A stretch of DNA of 64,000 nucleotides from Nansenia antarctica (taxonomy: Eukaryota > Chordata > Actinopteri > Argentiniformes > Microstomatidae): contig OZ022351.1 in assembly GCA_963989245.1 (NCBI GenBank), positions 30,415,391 to 30,479,390 of the forward strand, given 5' to 3'. Below are positions 32,671 through 46,800 of this stretch, piece after piece (positions within the stretch are counted from its first letter, which is position 1; every line of letters starts with the position of its first letter). Below the pieces are notes generated by a model that was given only the letters and a program-made list of their open reading frames with translations, had not been told where the DNA came from and searched no databases. The position numbers and the translations under genes were made by a program.

Positions 32671-34761
32671 CTGTAAGAATTGGAACATATACAGGGTTAC
32701 AAACACATTTTGTGCCAAACAGTGAGCAAAGTTGCCAAAAAGAATGATATTATTTAAAATAGATTGGAGATAATCAAATGTGAGTTTTGAGTACCGCAGC
32801 TATAGTTTATACTGCAAATATAATGTTACGGTAAAAACATGGTGTCTGTCTGGTTTCTGAAATGTATTGTTAAAGAAAAGGTACAATAATATCATTCTGT
32901 TGATTAGAGCGCTTCTTTGAATGGCAAAATTCACATTTTATATTGGTATATTTCATTCCACAGCTCGATATTTAGGTCAAATATTTTTTTTACAATTTCT
33001 GGGAAATAACATTTAAACTGTAAAATCATGATACAGGTGCAACTAAAAAAATTAGAATATCGTGCAAAAGTTCATTTATTTCAGTAATTCAACTTAAAGG
33101 GTTAAACTTAGATATTATATAGACTCATTACATGCAAAGCGAGATATTTAAAGCCTTTATGTTATAAGTTTGATGATTATGGCTTACAGCTTATGAAAAC
33201 CCCAAATTAAATATCTCAGAAATGTTTAATATTACATGAAATCAATAAGAAAATGATTTTAAATACAGAAATGTCAGCCCTCTGAAAAGTATAATCATGC
33301 ATATGTACAATGCAATGAGTCTATATAATATTTAAGTTTAACCCTTTAAGTTGAATTACTGAAATGAATGGACTTTTGCATGATATTCTAAATTTTTTAG
33401 TTGCACCTGTATATTTAGGTATTTAACAATAATTAATTAATTTTGCCATTTAGCAGACGCTTTTATCCAAAGCGACTTACAATTACGAATTACAGGGACA
33501 TTCCCCCTGGAGTAACTGAGGGCTAAGTGCCTTACCCAAGGGCACACTAGTAGTGGTGTGGCTTCAGGCGGGATTTGAACTCACAACCTTCCGATCCCAG
33601 GTCCAACTCACTATCCACTAGACCACCACTACCCCCTACAATAGTATTTGCATCAAACAAATATGAATCTCAAACTCACTCTAAACCGACCATTTATATC
33701 CTTAAAATAATGGATATTTTTGTATTTTCACTAGTACTCACTTTTAAATTAGATGACTAAGCTTGAGAAAATAAACCAGTAACTTATGTTACCAGATGAA
33801 ACAACTTGCAGTGTGAAAGTACCAGATACGATGCTGTAGGCACATACTTGCTACTTTGTTACAAAATCACTGTTGCCTGAAAGAGAGGTAGCTATAAGTG
33901 AAGCTCGTATCGTCTGAAGAGGTGACGTTAGGACAAGTGTACCGGGTTGTAGTAGTCTAGTAACGGTGTGGTAAATGGTGGTAGTAGGATGAATGTTATA
34001 ACCATGTCAGTTCAGTTATGGTTTGTCTACTGGTGGTAAATGGTGGTAGGAGGATGAATGTTATAACCATGTCAGTTCAGTTATGGTTTGTCTACTGGTG
34101 TGATAACTGCTGAAGGAGTCAATAGTGACCTATGCAAGTATGGTCTGTGTGACGATGACCTTTTCCTTGCTGTTTGCTTAAGATATAATCAGGAAGTGAG
34201 ACGCCAGAAGTGTGTAATCTGACAGTAATCGCTGTACTCAAAATGCCCACTAGATGGGGTTGATTGTGTTATAAGGTTTATAAAGAAGTGTGATGTCATC
34301 AAGTGACGTAATTGGTACAACCGCACCCATGTAACCAAAGATTAGAATGTTTAGACAAACTAATATGAATATGTTTAAGATATGGTCGATGATAGGACTT
34401 GAGATAGTGCATACATTTTTCCTATCTTGTTAATGATTTAAAACAATATCTTATGTTGAAATGTACACAGGACCTCGGGACGGAGTTTAAGAACAAAACA
34501 CGTCCCCATTTTGGCCGCAAGGCAGGCTAGCATTAGCTTTTAGCCATTAGGAAAGATGGCTTCCCTTGGCCCAGAGAGGGGACTTCCCCATTAGCACTTA
34601 GCCATTAGCCAAAATGGCTTCCCAGGCCTCAAGAGAGGTTAAGCGAGGACACAACTCTGCAGACGGGGTTATCAGAGGATGCCCTGCAAAGGTTAAGAGA
34701 CGGTACTTTCCACCAGAAAAGGGACGTGATATACTGAATGACCATTGGCTGTTGTGGGCCT

Positions 34762-34830
<69 letters not shown>

Positions 34831-37800
34831 CTGTGCGGATTACTCTCTCTCCCCCCAGCAACATTATAAATGGTGATGCCACAGACCAGCCAACTCGACC
34901 GGGAGGAGGATGCGTTAAGACCTAAAAGAATACCTGGAGTTGTGCGGTGTATGGAACACAGTTTATGGAACACAGGTATTTAGGACCCAAAGGCTTGACA
35001 CTTAGAAGTCTTCTCCTAGCCAATCATTTGGAGCTCCCAGCCCTCAGGAGGCTGTAGTCTGAGGCTGTAGAGGCGATTCTCTTTAACTAATACTTTGATA
35101 TTTCACTATTTGGATTATTTGAATTTGGGTGCCAGAGCCAGGGCTGGAAGGCGAACTGAAAGTGCCAGCTGGGACCTGCCAGGATTTTGTTTTACTCAGA
35201 CAGACAGACAGACAGGGTTCTCACACCTTCTGAAACATCAAATTCAAGCACCTTTCAAGGTGAAAGACTAATTCTCTCAAATTCAAGGACCCAACATGGC
35301 ATAGTTTGAAACAGAACTAGTTATACATTTTTAAATATATATAAAGTTTGTTTTCATAATTTTTTCCTTTATTCCTTTTGTTAAGTTCAAAATAGATTTC
35401 AAGATCCTTCTGCTTGTTTATAAAGCTCTCACTGGCACAGCACCAGGATATCTGAAAGATCTTTTGCTAGCATATCAGCCCAATAGAGCTCTTAGGTCTT
35501 CTGACGCTGGTTTTCTCTGTGTACCACATGTACAAAAGAAGAGATTTGGTGAGGCTGCATTCTCATTTTAAGCACCCAAATTCTGGAATGCACTGCCAGT
35601 TTACATCAGGGATACAACCTCAGCAAATATGTGACGCAACGTCATCGAACTGCGATGTGGGCGCAAAGGGCAAAGGCTTCAAATTTGCGTTCAATGTTTT
35701 TTACACAAAAAATCAGACACAAGTTAAGGTTTTGAGCTACCCACTCGTTATTTTTTCGAGCAGTTTTACGATAGTTAAATACGTGTACTTAGTCAACAAA
35801 ATAAGCTTATTTTTCGCCTGAAATCTGCTGGGAAATCCTCCCTTGTGGGAGGGGAGGAACTGGTTCCAGGTTGTTTCTCATTGGTCGATCGACTGGCGAC
35901 GGGGGAGGATTCAGGAAGCAGCTGCTTTGTTTGTTTACACCAGCATGTGTTCGACGGGAGCATGCCTATGTTCCCCGGGTCCTATGTTCCCCGGGTTCTA
36001 TGTTCCCCGGTTCCCCACTTCCGAAAAAGGGTTCTATGTTCCCCGCTTCCGAAAAAGGGTTCTATGTTCCCCGCTTCCGAAAAAGGGTCCTATGTTCCCC
36101 GCCTGCCGTTGTGTCAAGCGACCCCATGTGTCGTTATGTGGTACTGCATGAGAGTTTGACTCTTTTTTGGGGGGGGGGGTCTTAAGATGACTTGGAAATA
36201 ATGAAGAACACAATGAATGTCATAGTATTGTCTCAGCATTTTATATAACTCCCTAGATAGATCATTTTCGAGATGGAATTGAAAATCTTATATTCCTAAA
36301 AGAACACCAGTGATATATATATATATATACACACATTATTAAATATTTTTTCAATATTTTTGTCAAACGAAATCAAATAAATACAGTAGAGATATCAATC
36401 CAAAATATAGGCTTTTATTGCAACCAACTAATTAAACTATGTTTGTGCATACATAATAACAATAATAACAATAACAATAATAATTAAATTAGGCCTCGAA
36501 ATATTTCTAAGTCCACGATTTTTCGTGGTCCCATTCATAATTTTTGCGATTTGGTTAAGCATTTCCCACTTTTGCTTAACGGATTACTGTAATAAAACGG
36601 AATGTCGTAGAAACTCACAAATGAGGGCAAAAGGTCGGCCCTACGATTCTCTTTAATTGTGTAATTAACTATTTTACTGTAAAGTTATTAAACATCAAAA
36701 CCCGGGTCCCCCCCCCCCCCGTTAGTGATTTCTCGAAAACTCAAATGATTTGAAAAAAAAATCAATGAAAACCGTTAAGGATTTCCCAAAATCATATTCA
36801 TAAGCATTATTAATTCATAACTCGGTAACGGTATAACCTACAGACTCCATTTAAAGATTAGTATGTTGTCCTTGTGATTTTGATCACTTCACTCGTGGAC
36901 TATTATTATCGAAATCAAAGTTAAAAATAGTTATTGATTTAAGAAAGGCGGGTCCCCCCCCTGCTGTGCGGTTTTGAGCGACATTGAAAAATATGCTTTT
37001 CGTATTATATCTCGTTAACGGTACATGACTATGACTCCATTCAATTTTTAGAGTGTTCAGCGTGCTATTGTGATCATGGAGATCATGGAGAAAGCCTGAT
37101 TAGTTACTTTTACAACGAGGTATGACTTGTAAGGATCATGCATTTGTGGAATGAGCAACACAGCTAAACGTGTGGTTTTGTACATATAATCATTTTGTTC
37201 GTATAATAGTTCCTGCAATTTCCTGTAAATGTCTTTATCAATTAGTAAATGTCTTTATCAATTAGTAATCCACAGTATGATTATGTATTTGTGTACATGA
37301 TGATGTTACAATTTATTTTATTTCTGTGTGTGTGTGTGTGTGTGCGTGTGTGTGTGCCCCTGTTAGTCCCTCACTCCGCAGCTCGTTCTCTCCCTCCCAA
37401 CGTCTACGCCCTAGGCCTACTTCCCAGGTCGGTCTCATGACCAACATATATTTGTTTTCTCTGTACTATTGAGTCAGCAAAAGGAATAAAGATAGTTCAT
37501 ATCAATATTAGGAGTCTTGCTCCGAAAATTGATTTACTTAGAGCATGGGTGGCTCTTTATAAACCCCATGTTATTTCTTTATCTGAAACCTGGTTGCATA
37601 ATAATATTACTAATGATGAAATTAAAATTGATAACTATATTATTTACAGATCTGATAGACCTTCGAGAGGAGGTGGGGTGGCAACTTATGTTTCTGATAA
37701 ATTTACCTCAGAGTGTACCACTCCTACTGTTGACCCAATTCATTTTGAAAGCCTTTTCATCAACATCATGTTTCATGATAATAAACATTTAACAATTGGG

Positions 37801-40800
37801 ACCATTTATAGACCACCTCCAGTTCTATCAGATTCAGCTAACTGCATCTTATCTACAATAAACTCATTAAAGAAGCACAATGAACTGATCATTCTGGGCG
37901 ACTTTAATATAAATTGGCTTGATAAGTCTTCTATTGATGAGAGAACATTATTTTCCAGTGTTAATTTATCTCAGTTGATCAGTGAGCCAACTCGTGTGCA
38001 CCATCACCATGGATCCTCATCTTTAATAGATTGGATTCTGGTCACCAATCCTGAGAGAATAACCGCATCTGGTGTTTTGTCTGATTGTTTTAGTGATCAT
38101 TGTGTTATATTTTGTGTTTGGAAAATTAGAATACCTTCCTCCTCACCTAAATATATTAATTTGAGGCAATATTAAAAAATGAATGTTGATTCATTTATTA
38201 ACGATATAACTGCAATTAACTGGGATAGATTCCAATTGATACCCTTTCCGGAGGATGCATGGAGTTTCTTATGTTTAGAATTTAAAATAGTTATTGATAA
38301 ACATGCACCTCTAAAGACATTTAGGGTTAAAGGCAGGCATCTACCCTGGATCAGTACTGAACTATTCAATCTTTTTAAACAGAGAAATAAAGCCTGGGCC
38401 AAACATCGTTTGTCAAATGATCCTGCTGACTGGGATATGTATTAAGGTTTGAAAACTAAAACGCTTAACGCAAAATCCAGTTACTTCCGTGATAGTCTTT
38501 CTCAAGACTTTAATAACCCTCAACAATTTTGGAAACAGTTGAACCGAGCTCTCAATAAAACTAACAAAGGCCTCATATCTCAAATAAAAATTAACGATGA
38601 TATAATTTCTGACCCCCTACATATTTCACAGGCCTTTAACCAACATTTTACTTCTATCGGTGATGTTATAAATACTAAATACTCGGATCTTGCAGATTCC
38701 TCAAACCCCACAACACATAGGCCTATACTACTTTCTCCTTTAATAAAATCATGCCCATGGATGTTTATAATGCAATCTTTGATTTCAAAGGTGGTGGTGC
38801 TGGTCCAGACAGTATTGAAGATACATTTGTTAAACTAGCAGCACATGTGTTAATGTATCCTCTTGCAGATTAATTTAATTTGTCAATTTCTACCTGCTCA
38901 ATTCCCTCAATGTGGAAATGTGCCCGTGTTACCCCTATTTTCAAGAATGGAAATGTAACTGACATGAATAATTATCGCCCAATTTCCATTATTTGTTTCA
39001 CTGCAAAAGTTTTTGAGAAACTGATTTACAATCAACTGTCTCACTACCTTAATTTATTTGATATTCTTTCACCATTTCAATCTGGGTTTAGACCCAACTT
39101 CTCAACTACTTCTGCTCTCCTCAAGTTTACTAGTGATGTTTTCTCATTCTGTGACAAAGACCAACTGACTGGTGCCATCTTCATCGATCTATCTAAAGCT
39201 TTTGATTGGATTGATCATTATCTTCTTCTTGATAAGTTGTACTCCATTGGTTTTTCTCAGAAGGCTCTTTTTTGGTTTAATGCATATTTGCATAATCGCC
39301 GTCAATATGTTTCTTTACAGGGTTCTCAGTCCGATTACTTAATTGTGGACACGGGTATTCCTCAGGGTTCTACACTGGGCCACTCCTCTTTTCTATATTT
39401 ATTAATGATCTCCCTAAGTCTTGTTCTAACTCTGCTATTCATCTTTATGCAGACGATACGGTTATCTATACCTCTCACAGAGATCTAACACAAATTCAAA
39501 GCTCCTTGCAATCAGATTTTGCATCTGTTCAGAACTGGTTCTTTAATAATAACCTTGTTCTGAATATGAACAAATCCTGTTGTATGGTGTTTGGTGCACA
39601 TTATCGGAGTCCCCATCTCTTAGATTTAAATATTGTTTATGATGATGGTTCACCCCTAGAAAATGCTAAATTATTTAAATATCTTGGTCTCTGGGTTGAC
39701 CCTGAACTCTGTTTCAAGCCACATATTGATAATCTTGTTTAAAAAGCCTATGGTTGCCTTGGTTCTTTATATCGTTCTATTGATTGCTTTACTTTTGAAA
39801 TCAGGAAAAGATTAGTTTCTCAGCTTATTTTACCAATGATTGATTATGCTGATATTGTGTACCAGGGTACCTCTGAAACCTGTCTTCGTCCCCTAAATGT
39901 CTTGTTCAACTCCCTCTGTCGTTTTGTTCTCAGATGTCATTATTTTACACACCACTGTCTAATGTATGATTTACTCAACTGGTTTTCACTTGAAGACAGA
40001 AGGCAATCTCATTGGTTACAATTTATTTTTAAATGTATTTACTTTAAGTATCCCATGTATTTAAAAGTTTACTTGGTCCACCGTAGTTCTCCCTATCCAC
40101 TCAGACAACATCAAAACCTTTTTTTCTGTGTTCCCAGATACCGTAAAAAATTAGGTCGTAAATCATTTGCCTACAAGGCCCCTAGTGATTGGAACAATCA
40201 CCCTTCCCCTTTAAGGTCCATCACATCCTTTCACTCCTTTAAATCATCTTTACTTTCCTATTTAAAAAAGCCCTGCTCATGTTATTAATTATGTGGGGGG
40301 TTTGGACCGGCTAGTTTTCAGGTTGTTTGTATTTGTATTTTCCTTTAATGTGCTCTCTGTTGTTGCTCAATTCGACTACTTTCTGATGTCTTCTGATAAT
40401 TATATTATGTATGTATCTGACTGTTGCATCTATATATTGCGGTTGGGTTGTAGTGGTGGGTTGTGGAGTGATGACGGGCTGTGTGTGTGAGTGTGTGTGT
40501 AGGTGCTTTGTATTGTTATTTGTTATGCGTTACTATTATGTTTGTATTGTTATATGTGAGGACCCCCTCGAAAATGAGAAGATTCTTCTCAAGGGGCTTA
40601 CCTTAATAAACAATCTCAATCAATGTTGTTTAAAAAAATATATATAATAATAATAAAAAACAGTATGATTATGTATTTGTGTATGTTGTTTAAAAAAATA
40701 AAATAAAAACTCATGCAGTACTACATAACGACACCTGGGGTCGCTTGACACAACGGCAGGCGGGGAACATACGGAAGCGGGGAACATAGAACCCTTTTTC

Positions 40801-43800
40801 GGAAGCGGGGAACATAGAACCCTTTTTCGGAAGCGGGGAACATAGAACCCTTTTTCGGAAGCGGGGAACATAGAACCCTTTTTTTTTTTTTTGCTAAGAA
40901 ATCGGGGAACATAGGACCCGGGGAACATAGGACCCGGGGAACATAGGGATGACCCCTGTTCGACCAGACTCTAAGGTAAGATGTTCTATGTATGTACATG
41001 CCTTTGTTAGTTAAGTTAGTTGTTAGTTACTAGTTGAAACCAGTGTGTTCGTGTATTTAGACATTTCTTTATTATTACCCACTAGCAACTAACTGAAAGC
41101 ACATTGTTCCTGGCCGCCATTGTTGTTAGCATTCTAGCATTGTAGCTCAGAAATGTCTGTCTAAGTTGTAAGTACGGTTAGTATGTCTACGTTGTAAAAG
41201 TTGTGTGTAAGACTCATGTTCAGTGTGTAATACTGGAATACTGTAACATGTCAAGTGTAATAGATTACAGAAATGTTAAAAGTTTAAAAACATGTGTTCC
41301 TTTGTTTGTTATGAACGAGCTAGCCGCTAGCCGCTAACACTACTCTGAGCACTAGGTAATTATCATTGTCATATATTAGGCTAGCTATTTTATGAACATG
41401 GTATGGTAGTATTTTATGAACATGGAGTGCCAGTAACTGTAGGCAATATTTTAATGTACTATCTTCCTTCTGTTGCAGCTTTGATGCCCCCCACCCCACC
41501 AGACACAGCAGCTCAACAACTGAGAGCCGAGTGCTCATTGAAGTACACCACACACTCTGGCAATATTTTGTTGAATAACAAGAACAGTTGGGCATAGATA
41601 CAGCATTTTGAACTGTGTCATGATTTATTAGCTATTGATAGTCAATTCACAGACCTTGCATGCTTACCTGTGTATAGTCTGTTGTATGTTCTCAGTTCCA
41701 ACTATACTTGAAACTTGAAACTGAACTATAAGGCTGGACATTGACTACTGAGCACTACACTATTTCCAGCACAAGACATCAGCAAATTACTCTTAATGCC
41801 TCCATAATAATAAGCTGGCTAATTAGCTACAGTAATAACATTGCTAGGTGATAATGTTAGCAATATCTAGCTAAGTACTGTAAACTTCTCTTTGAAAAGT
41901 CTATCTGACCCAGTGACTAACACTAATGTTTGCACACTGATTGTACTTTGCACAGCTTGTCGCACCATTGTTCTGCTGTAGTGCGACTACCATCACTTAT
42001 ACTTAGCACTTTATTACTTATTATTGTGACTATGTACCTTGTTGAAGAACCAAAGCGAAATATTTTTATTCTTGTGTACTGTAACATAAATTCTGATTCT
42101 GATTGAAGACTTTTTTGTATCATTCAAAGACAATAACAATAACAGTTACAACAACCATAAATAATAATAAGCTGGGTAATTAGCTTAGGTAATACCTTGC
42201 TAGGTAATAATGTTATAGCTGTATAACTATAGCTGTCTGACCCAGTGACCAGTATTGACAGCTGATAGCTGTCAATCTAGAGGGGGAGTGGTTGGGGGTG
42301 GGGTTGACCAGCTATTGTTACCGCCCATTACTTGCCTGTGTGAAGGTGTGAAAAAGTATGAAATCTTTGAAGGCCGTTTCCTCAGGATTTAGTTTTCAGG
42401 GTTAACAAGTTTCAAATACTCATGTTGTCTTACATTTTTTCCCGATGTCTATGTATGACACATCATTTGAAAGCTTACAATCTGTAGTTTAAGCATATGT
42501 AAAAAACAGGAAAATTACTTTGCCCCCTCCTTGATCATTCCACCAGATCGCGTCACATATGTTCAAGACTAAAAACTCATCTTTTTAATATTGCCTTTAA
42601 ATTACTAAATAATTTAATTATGATTATATAATGATTGGAGCACTTTGAGCTGCAACGTTTGCAGGAAAAGCGCTATACAAATAAAACGTTATTATTATTA
42701 TTATGATCATATTACATGATGGTTGTATTCAGTTTTCTTTGTTTTGTTTTTTTTCTTTATGATTTTATTTTTTCACACTTGTTACCCACTTAATTAATTG
42801 ATTGTGGGGTGTATGGAATACAGATATAATCCAAAATACCTGTAGTCTTTTTACAGGGGTTTCACAGGTATAATTAGAAAGTAGACCTCAGTCCTATGAA
42901 AGGGTGGACTGAGGTAGGTCATAGGTACGCCTCAGTCCTATGAAAGGGTGGACTGAGGTAAGGTCTTAAAGGTGTTCCCAGGTTAAAGGGTTAACAGGTA
43001 TTAACGTGTTCAATAAACCAAACATACCTGGGGCTGTGCAGTTTATTTGGAGCACAGGAGATACTGACATCGCAAACAACTGCTAAACCTGGTGAGAGTT
43101 CTGGAACCTGGTGAGTGTTCTGGAACCTACTGCTGGAACAAACGTATCCCAATCTCAGAAGATGTGCCTTGAACCTGACAGCTCTTTTTGGATCCACCTA
43201 TGTGTGTGAGTCTGCTTTCTCTCACATGAAAATCACCAAGACCAAGTACAGATCCACAATGACTGATGACCACCTTGCAGCCTGCCTACGCCTTGCAGCC
43301 AGCTCCCACTTCCCTGACTACAAAAAAATGGTATACGAGTGAGTCAATGAATAGACATACACAATACACAATTTGATGGCAGCTACTAGATTGAAATCAA
43401 GTGCAACACTGAAACACAACTGTGAACATTTCAAACCTGCAAACTGCGACACTTTAAATGAATGTGCAATAACACTATGTGCAATATGACAACCCTCGGG
43501 TACATAAGGTTCAGAGATAGGAAATGTTAGAATAGGTATAGCGTAGCATAGTGTACAGCACAGTGTTTTATTTGTATAGTATAGTATAGTGGATAGTGTA
43601 CATAGCCTTTATTTATGTAAACCAGCTCTTTTCCCTTCTTGTTTTTAGTTTTTTTTTTCCTAGCACCAGGGGAGCCCCCCCTCCCAAATTTCGTTGTTTG
43701 GTACCTGTACTATATCAATGACAATAAAGACCATTCATTCATTCACAAGTTTAAAGCAGCAAAATCCTGTTTATTTTAGCTACACAGATCAACAGATCAC

Positions 43801-46800
43801 ACAATGTTCCTAACCTAATGTTACACTAACTCTCCCCACCCTCACCTACCCACCCAAATATCCTTGGTCAAAATAATAAACAGACAAAACAGATACAGTT
43901 TAACATAATTAAGTGCCATCTAAAATGGTAACAAAAAAAGTACCCTTCACAGTGACAAACCCATTGGTCTCAGGATTGTTTGAAATATTGTTTGTTATAC
44001 AATGAATGCAAGCTATATAATGTGCCGTGAAGATCGTTTACGATTATAATGTTAGTGAAAACAGTGGCTGTGTAAAAAGGTTAGCTAACGTTACAGGTGC
44101 AGGCTACAGCAGGGCTAACGTTAGATTACCAACTGCTAACTATTTAGCAAATGAACAACACCAGACAAAAACTTACTTTAATCAAATGAACTTCATCAGT
44201 GTCGTGTAAAAAGCTACACTTAGGCCATGGCTGCATGCTCATGTTGTGTGATTGTCCTTAGGCAGAATTGGAGCAGTTTCTACATAGACACATCTGTGCA
44301 TGGTAGCTGGTGCTTTCTACATGTGCATTTCCCCCCCCACAAACATTGTAGTGCTTTGCACTGGCAATGCACAAGCTCCAAGGGCCTCATTTATAAAGCG
44401 TTGCTAACCTACGCTTTGCGTACCTACGCACCTTTGCAAAGCAAGAACATTTTCGTCACCAACATTCGGATTTATAAAACCGTGCGCACGCCAGTGGAAT
44501 TTGCAAGTTCCACGCCTGCTTCCAATCAACTCTGTTGCACACGTGAACGAGCGTCTTGCCCCACCCTTTTTGACGCCCATAGTTGCCTATAATAATAATA
44601 ACTTTGTATTTCTATAGCACTTTTCCTGCAAGCGTTGCATATAAATGGTCAATCAAACGCCCGACAGAACGCAGAAAAAAAAAACTTTTCACCCAATCAG
44701 TCAATTTCCACACAACGAACGTTCTCGCCAGACCATATATAACATGTTCCAGACTGCATCGACAACGGAATCAGTTTAAACGTGATTCGTCCAACTGTTT
44801 ACCTTATTATTTATGATAATGTCATAACATCCAAGTATTGGTATAATATGTATAATAATTACAGATCCAATTAAATATGATTCCCGATTAAACTACAACA
44901 TTTGAGAGGTTGTTTTGCAAAAACAGATACCTCGCTTTGTAGTTATTATACTAAATCATTTCTCTTTTAGATTAGATTAGATTCAACCTTATTGTCATTG
45001 AGAAGTACTAAGACAAGGAAACGCAGATGCATTTCATGATCGTCGCCCCAGACAGAGGGCGATTGATGGTTATTTTTTCTTTGTCATTTTCAAATAATCG
45101 CACAACAGTTGTCTCCTCCTCAACAAGCTGCTTGCTGATGGTCTTGTAGCCCCTTCCAGCCTTGTGCAGGTCTACAATATTGTCCCTGACGTCCTTATAC
45201 AACTTTTTGGTCTTGCCCATGATGGAGAGGTTAGAATCTGATTGATTGATTCTGTGACTTGCGTACGTACATGCGTACGTAAATCCTCCCGCAAATTTGG
45301 GATTTATAAAAAAGGAACTTGGCGTGAAACTGTGCGCACCTCTAAGCACACTGGGACCCATGCGTACGCATAGAAACTGGAGAAATGAGCAACTGCGACT
45401 CCGCTGGCAGAAGGATGAAAGAGGAGAAACGCTTTGAAATGGATACCATTTCCACCGACATAAGAAATATTGCCTCTCACGAATTATGAAGGAGTGCACA
45501 CAAAGGATACGTGCACACTGCACATATCTTATTCGTCCTTGTCCTGTACGCATCACACTATTTACATATATCTTTACTGTACATATCATATTGATATTCA
45601 TGCAAATATATTTACTTTTTACATAAATATTCATTGCACGTAGCGCGAGGTTGACCACCGTCCGCATTGACTTCACAGTAATGTACGTCTTCATAAGGGT
45701 AACGTTCCCGATAAGTCCAATGATTGCAATATCCATACAGTGAAGAACATGAACAGGCCCACTGTAGACAATTGACTATCATCCCCAAGTAGGCCTACAC
45801 CCCATCCCTATGTATACGGACTACGAAAACTTTAAGCGCACAGATTACTGAACTATCTATTATTACTAGTTGCATCACTAGTGTATCCTGTCTTAGCTGT
45901 AATATTGTCACCTTTATCTTGTATTATGCCTATTGCCTTATGTCTTGTGCTGCCATGTCAGGAACCGAAGCCTACAAATTTTACTCTCTTAATGTAACGT
46001 AACAATAAACTTGAAACATGCTTGGCTTTTCTACAATGCAGGTTAGATGACGAACTGCATTTCCTTGTGACAACCTTGGTACTTGTCAATGACAATAAGA
46101 TTGAATCTAATCTAAAAGAAAAAACCTGATTTAACATAATAAATACAAAGGGAGATATGTTGTAGGCCTACAGTTTAATCGGGAATCATATTTAATTGAA
46201 TCTGTAATTATTAAACAATACTTGAATGTTATGAAATGTATTATCATAAATAATAAGGTGAACACGTAGTCGATACAGTCTGGAACATAGATATTATAGA
46301 GAGTTTCATATTGTTATGTGTTCGTTAAGCGGAACTACTGCGCAGAAATTGAGTGGGTGAATTTTTTTTCGCCTTCTGTCGGGCATTTAACTGACCAATA
46401 ATAAGCAAAGCATGGGTGTTAAAAAGGGTGGGGCGAGACGCTTGTTCCCGTGCGCAACATTTAGGGTTGATTGGGATAAAGGGAAGCAGGTGTGGGAGAG
46501 TGGCCCGCAAATTCCACTTGCCGCGTGCGCACCGATTTTATAAATCAGAATCCAAATGTTCTTGCTTTGCGTACGCACCGAAACTCTCTTCTCTCGTCTA
46601 TATCATATCTATGTTCCAGACTGCTTCAACAACGGAGTCAGTTTAAACGTGATTCGTCCTACTGTTCACCTTACTATTCATGATAATACATGTCATAACA
46701 TCCAAGTATTGTTTAATAATTACAGATTAAGTAAGACAAGATACACTGGTGGTGCAATTAGTAATAATAGATAGCTCAGTAATAAAGTGTCTGTGCGCTT

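Larger units (their letters stand above)
35965..40948. mobile_element. Unclassified element with long inverted, tandem-repeat arms
   Basis: Left arm 35965-36153 and right arm 40710-40948 are inverted copies. Each has CCTATGTTCCCCGGGTCC at its outer edge, then three to four 28-bp units containing ATGTTCCCCGCTTCCG and AAAAAGGG, then the unique sequence GCCTGCCGTTGTGTCAAGCG and ACTGCATGAG. Without the LINE inserted at 37296-40659 the element would be about 1.6 kb. The inner part (36180-37270) has no ORF and carries two degenerate copies of a ~250-bp unit starting in poly-C runs (36705 and 36955). Exact outer ends and target duplication not found. Probably a non-autonomous DNA transposon of a family I do not recognise. 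Confidence 0.7.

Noticed and set aside
35843..36185. Three overlapping open frames rich in YVPRFRKRVLCSP
   Set aside because: All frames are open because the 28-bp repeat lacks stops; the same occurs antisense at 40620-40999.
41403..41597. Possible small exon after TTGTTGCAG
   Set aside because: No donor, motif or partner exon; too weak.
45240..45736. Upstream extension of the Tc1 frame to 242 aa
   Set aside because: The extra residues are translation of the inverted MITE copy, not transposase.
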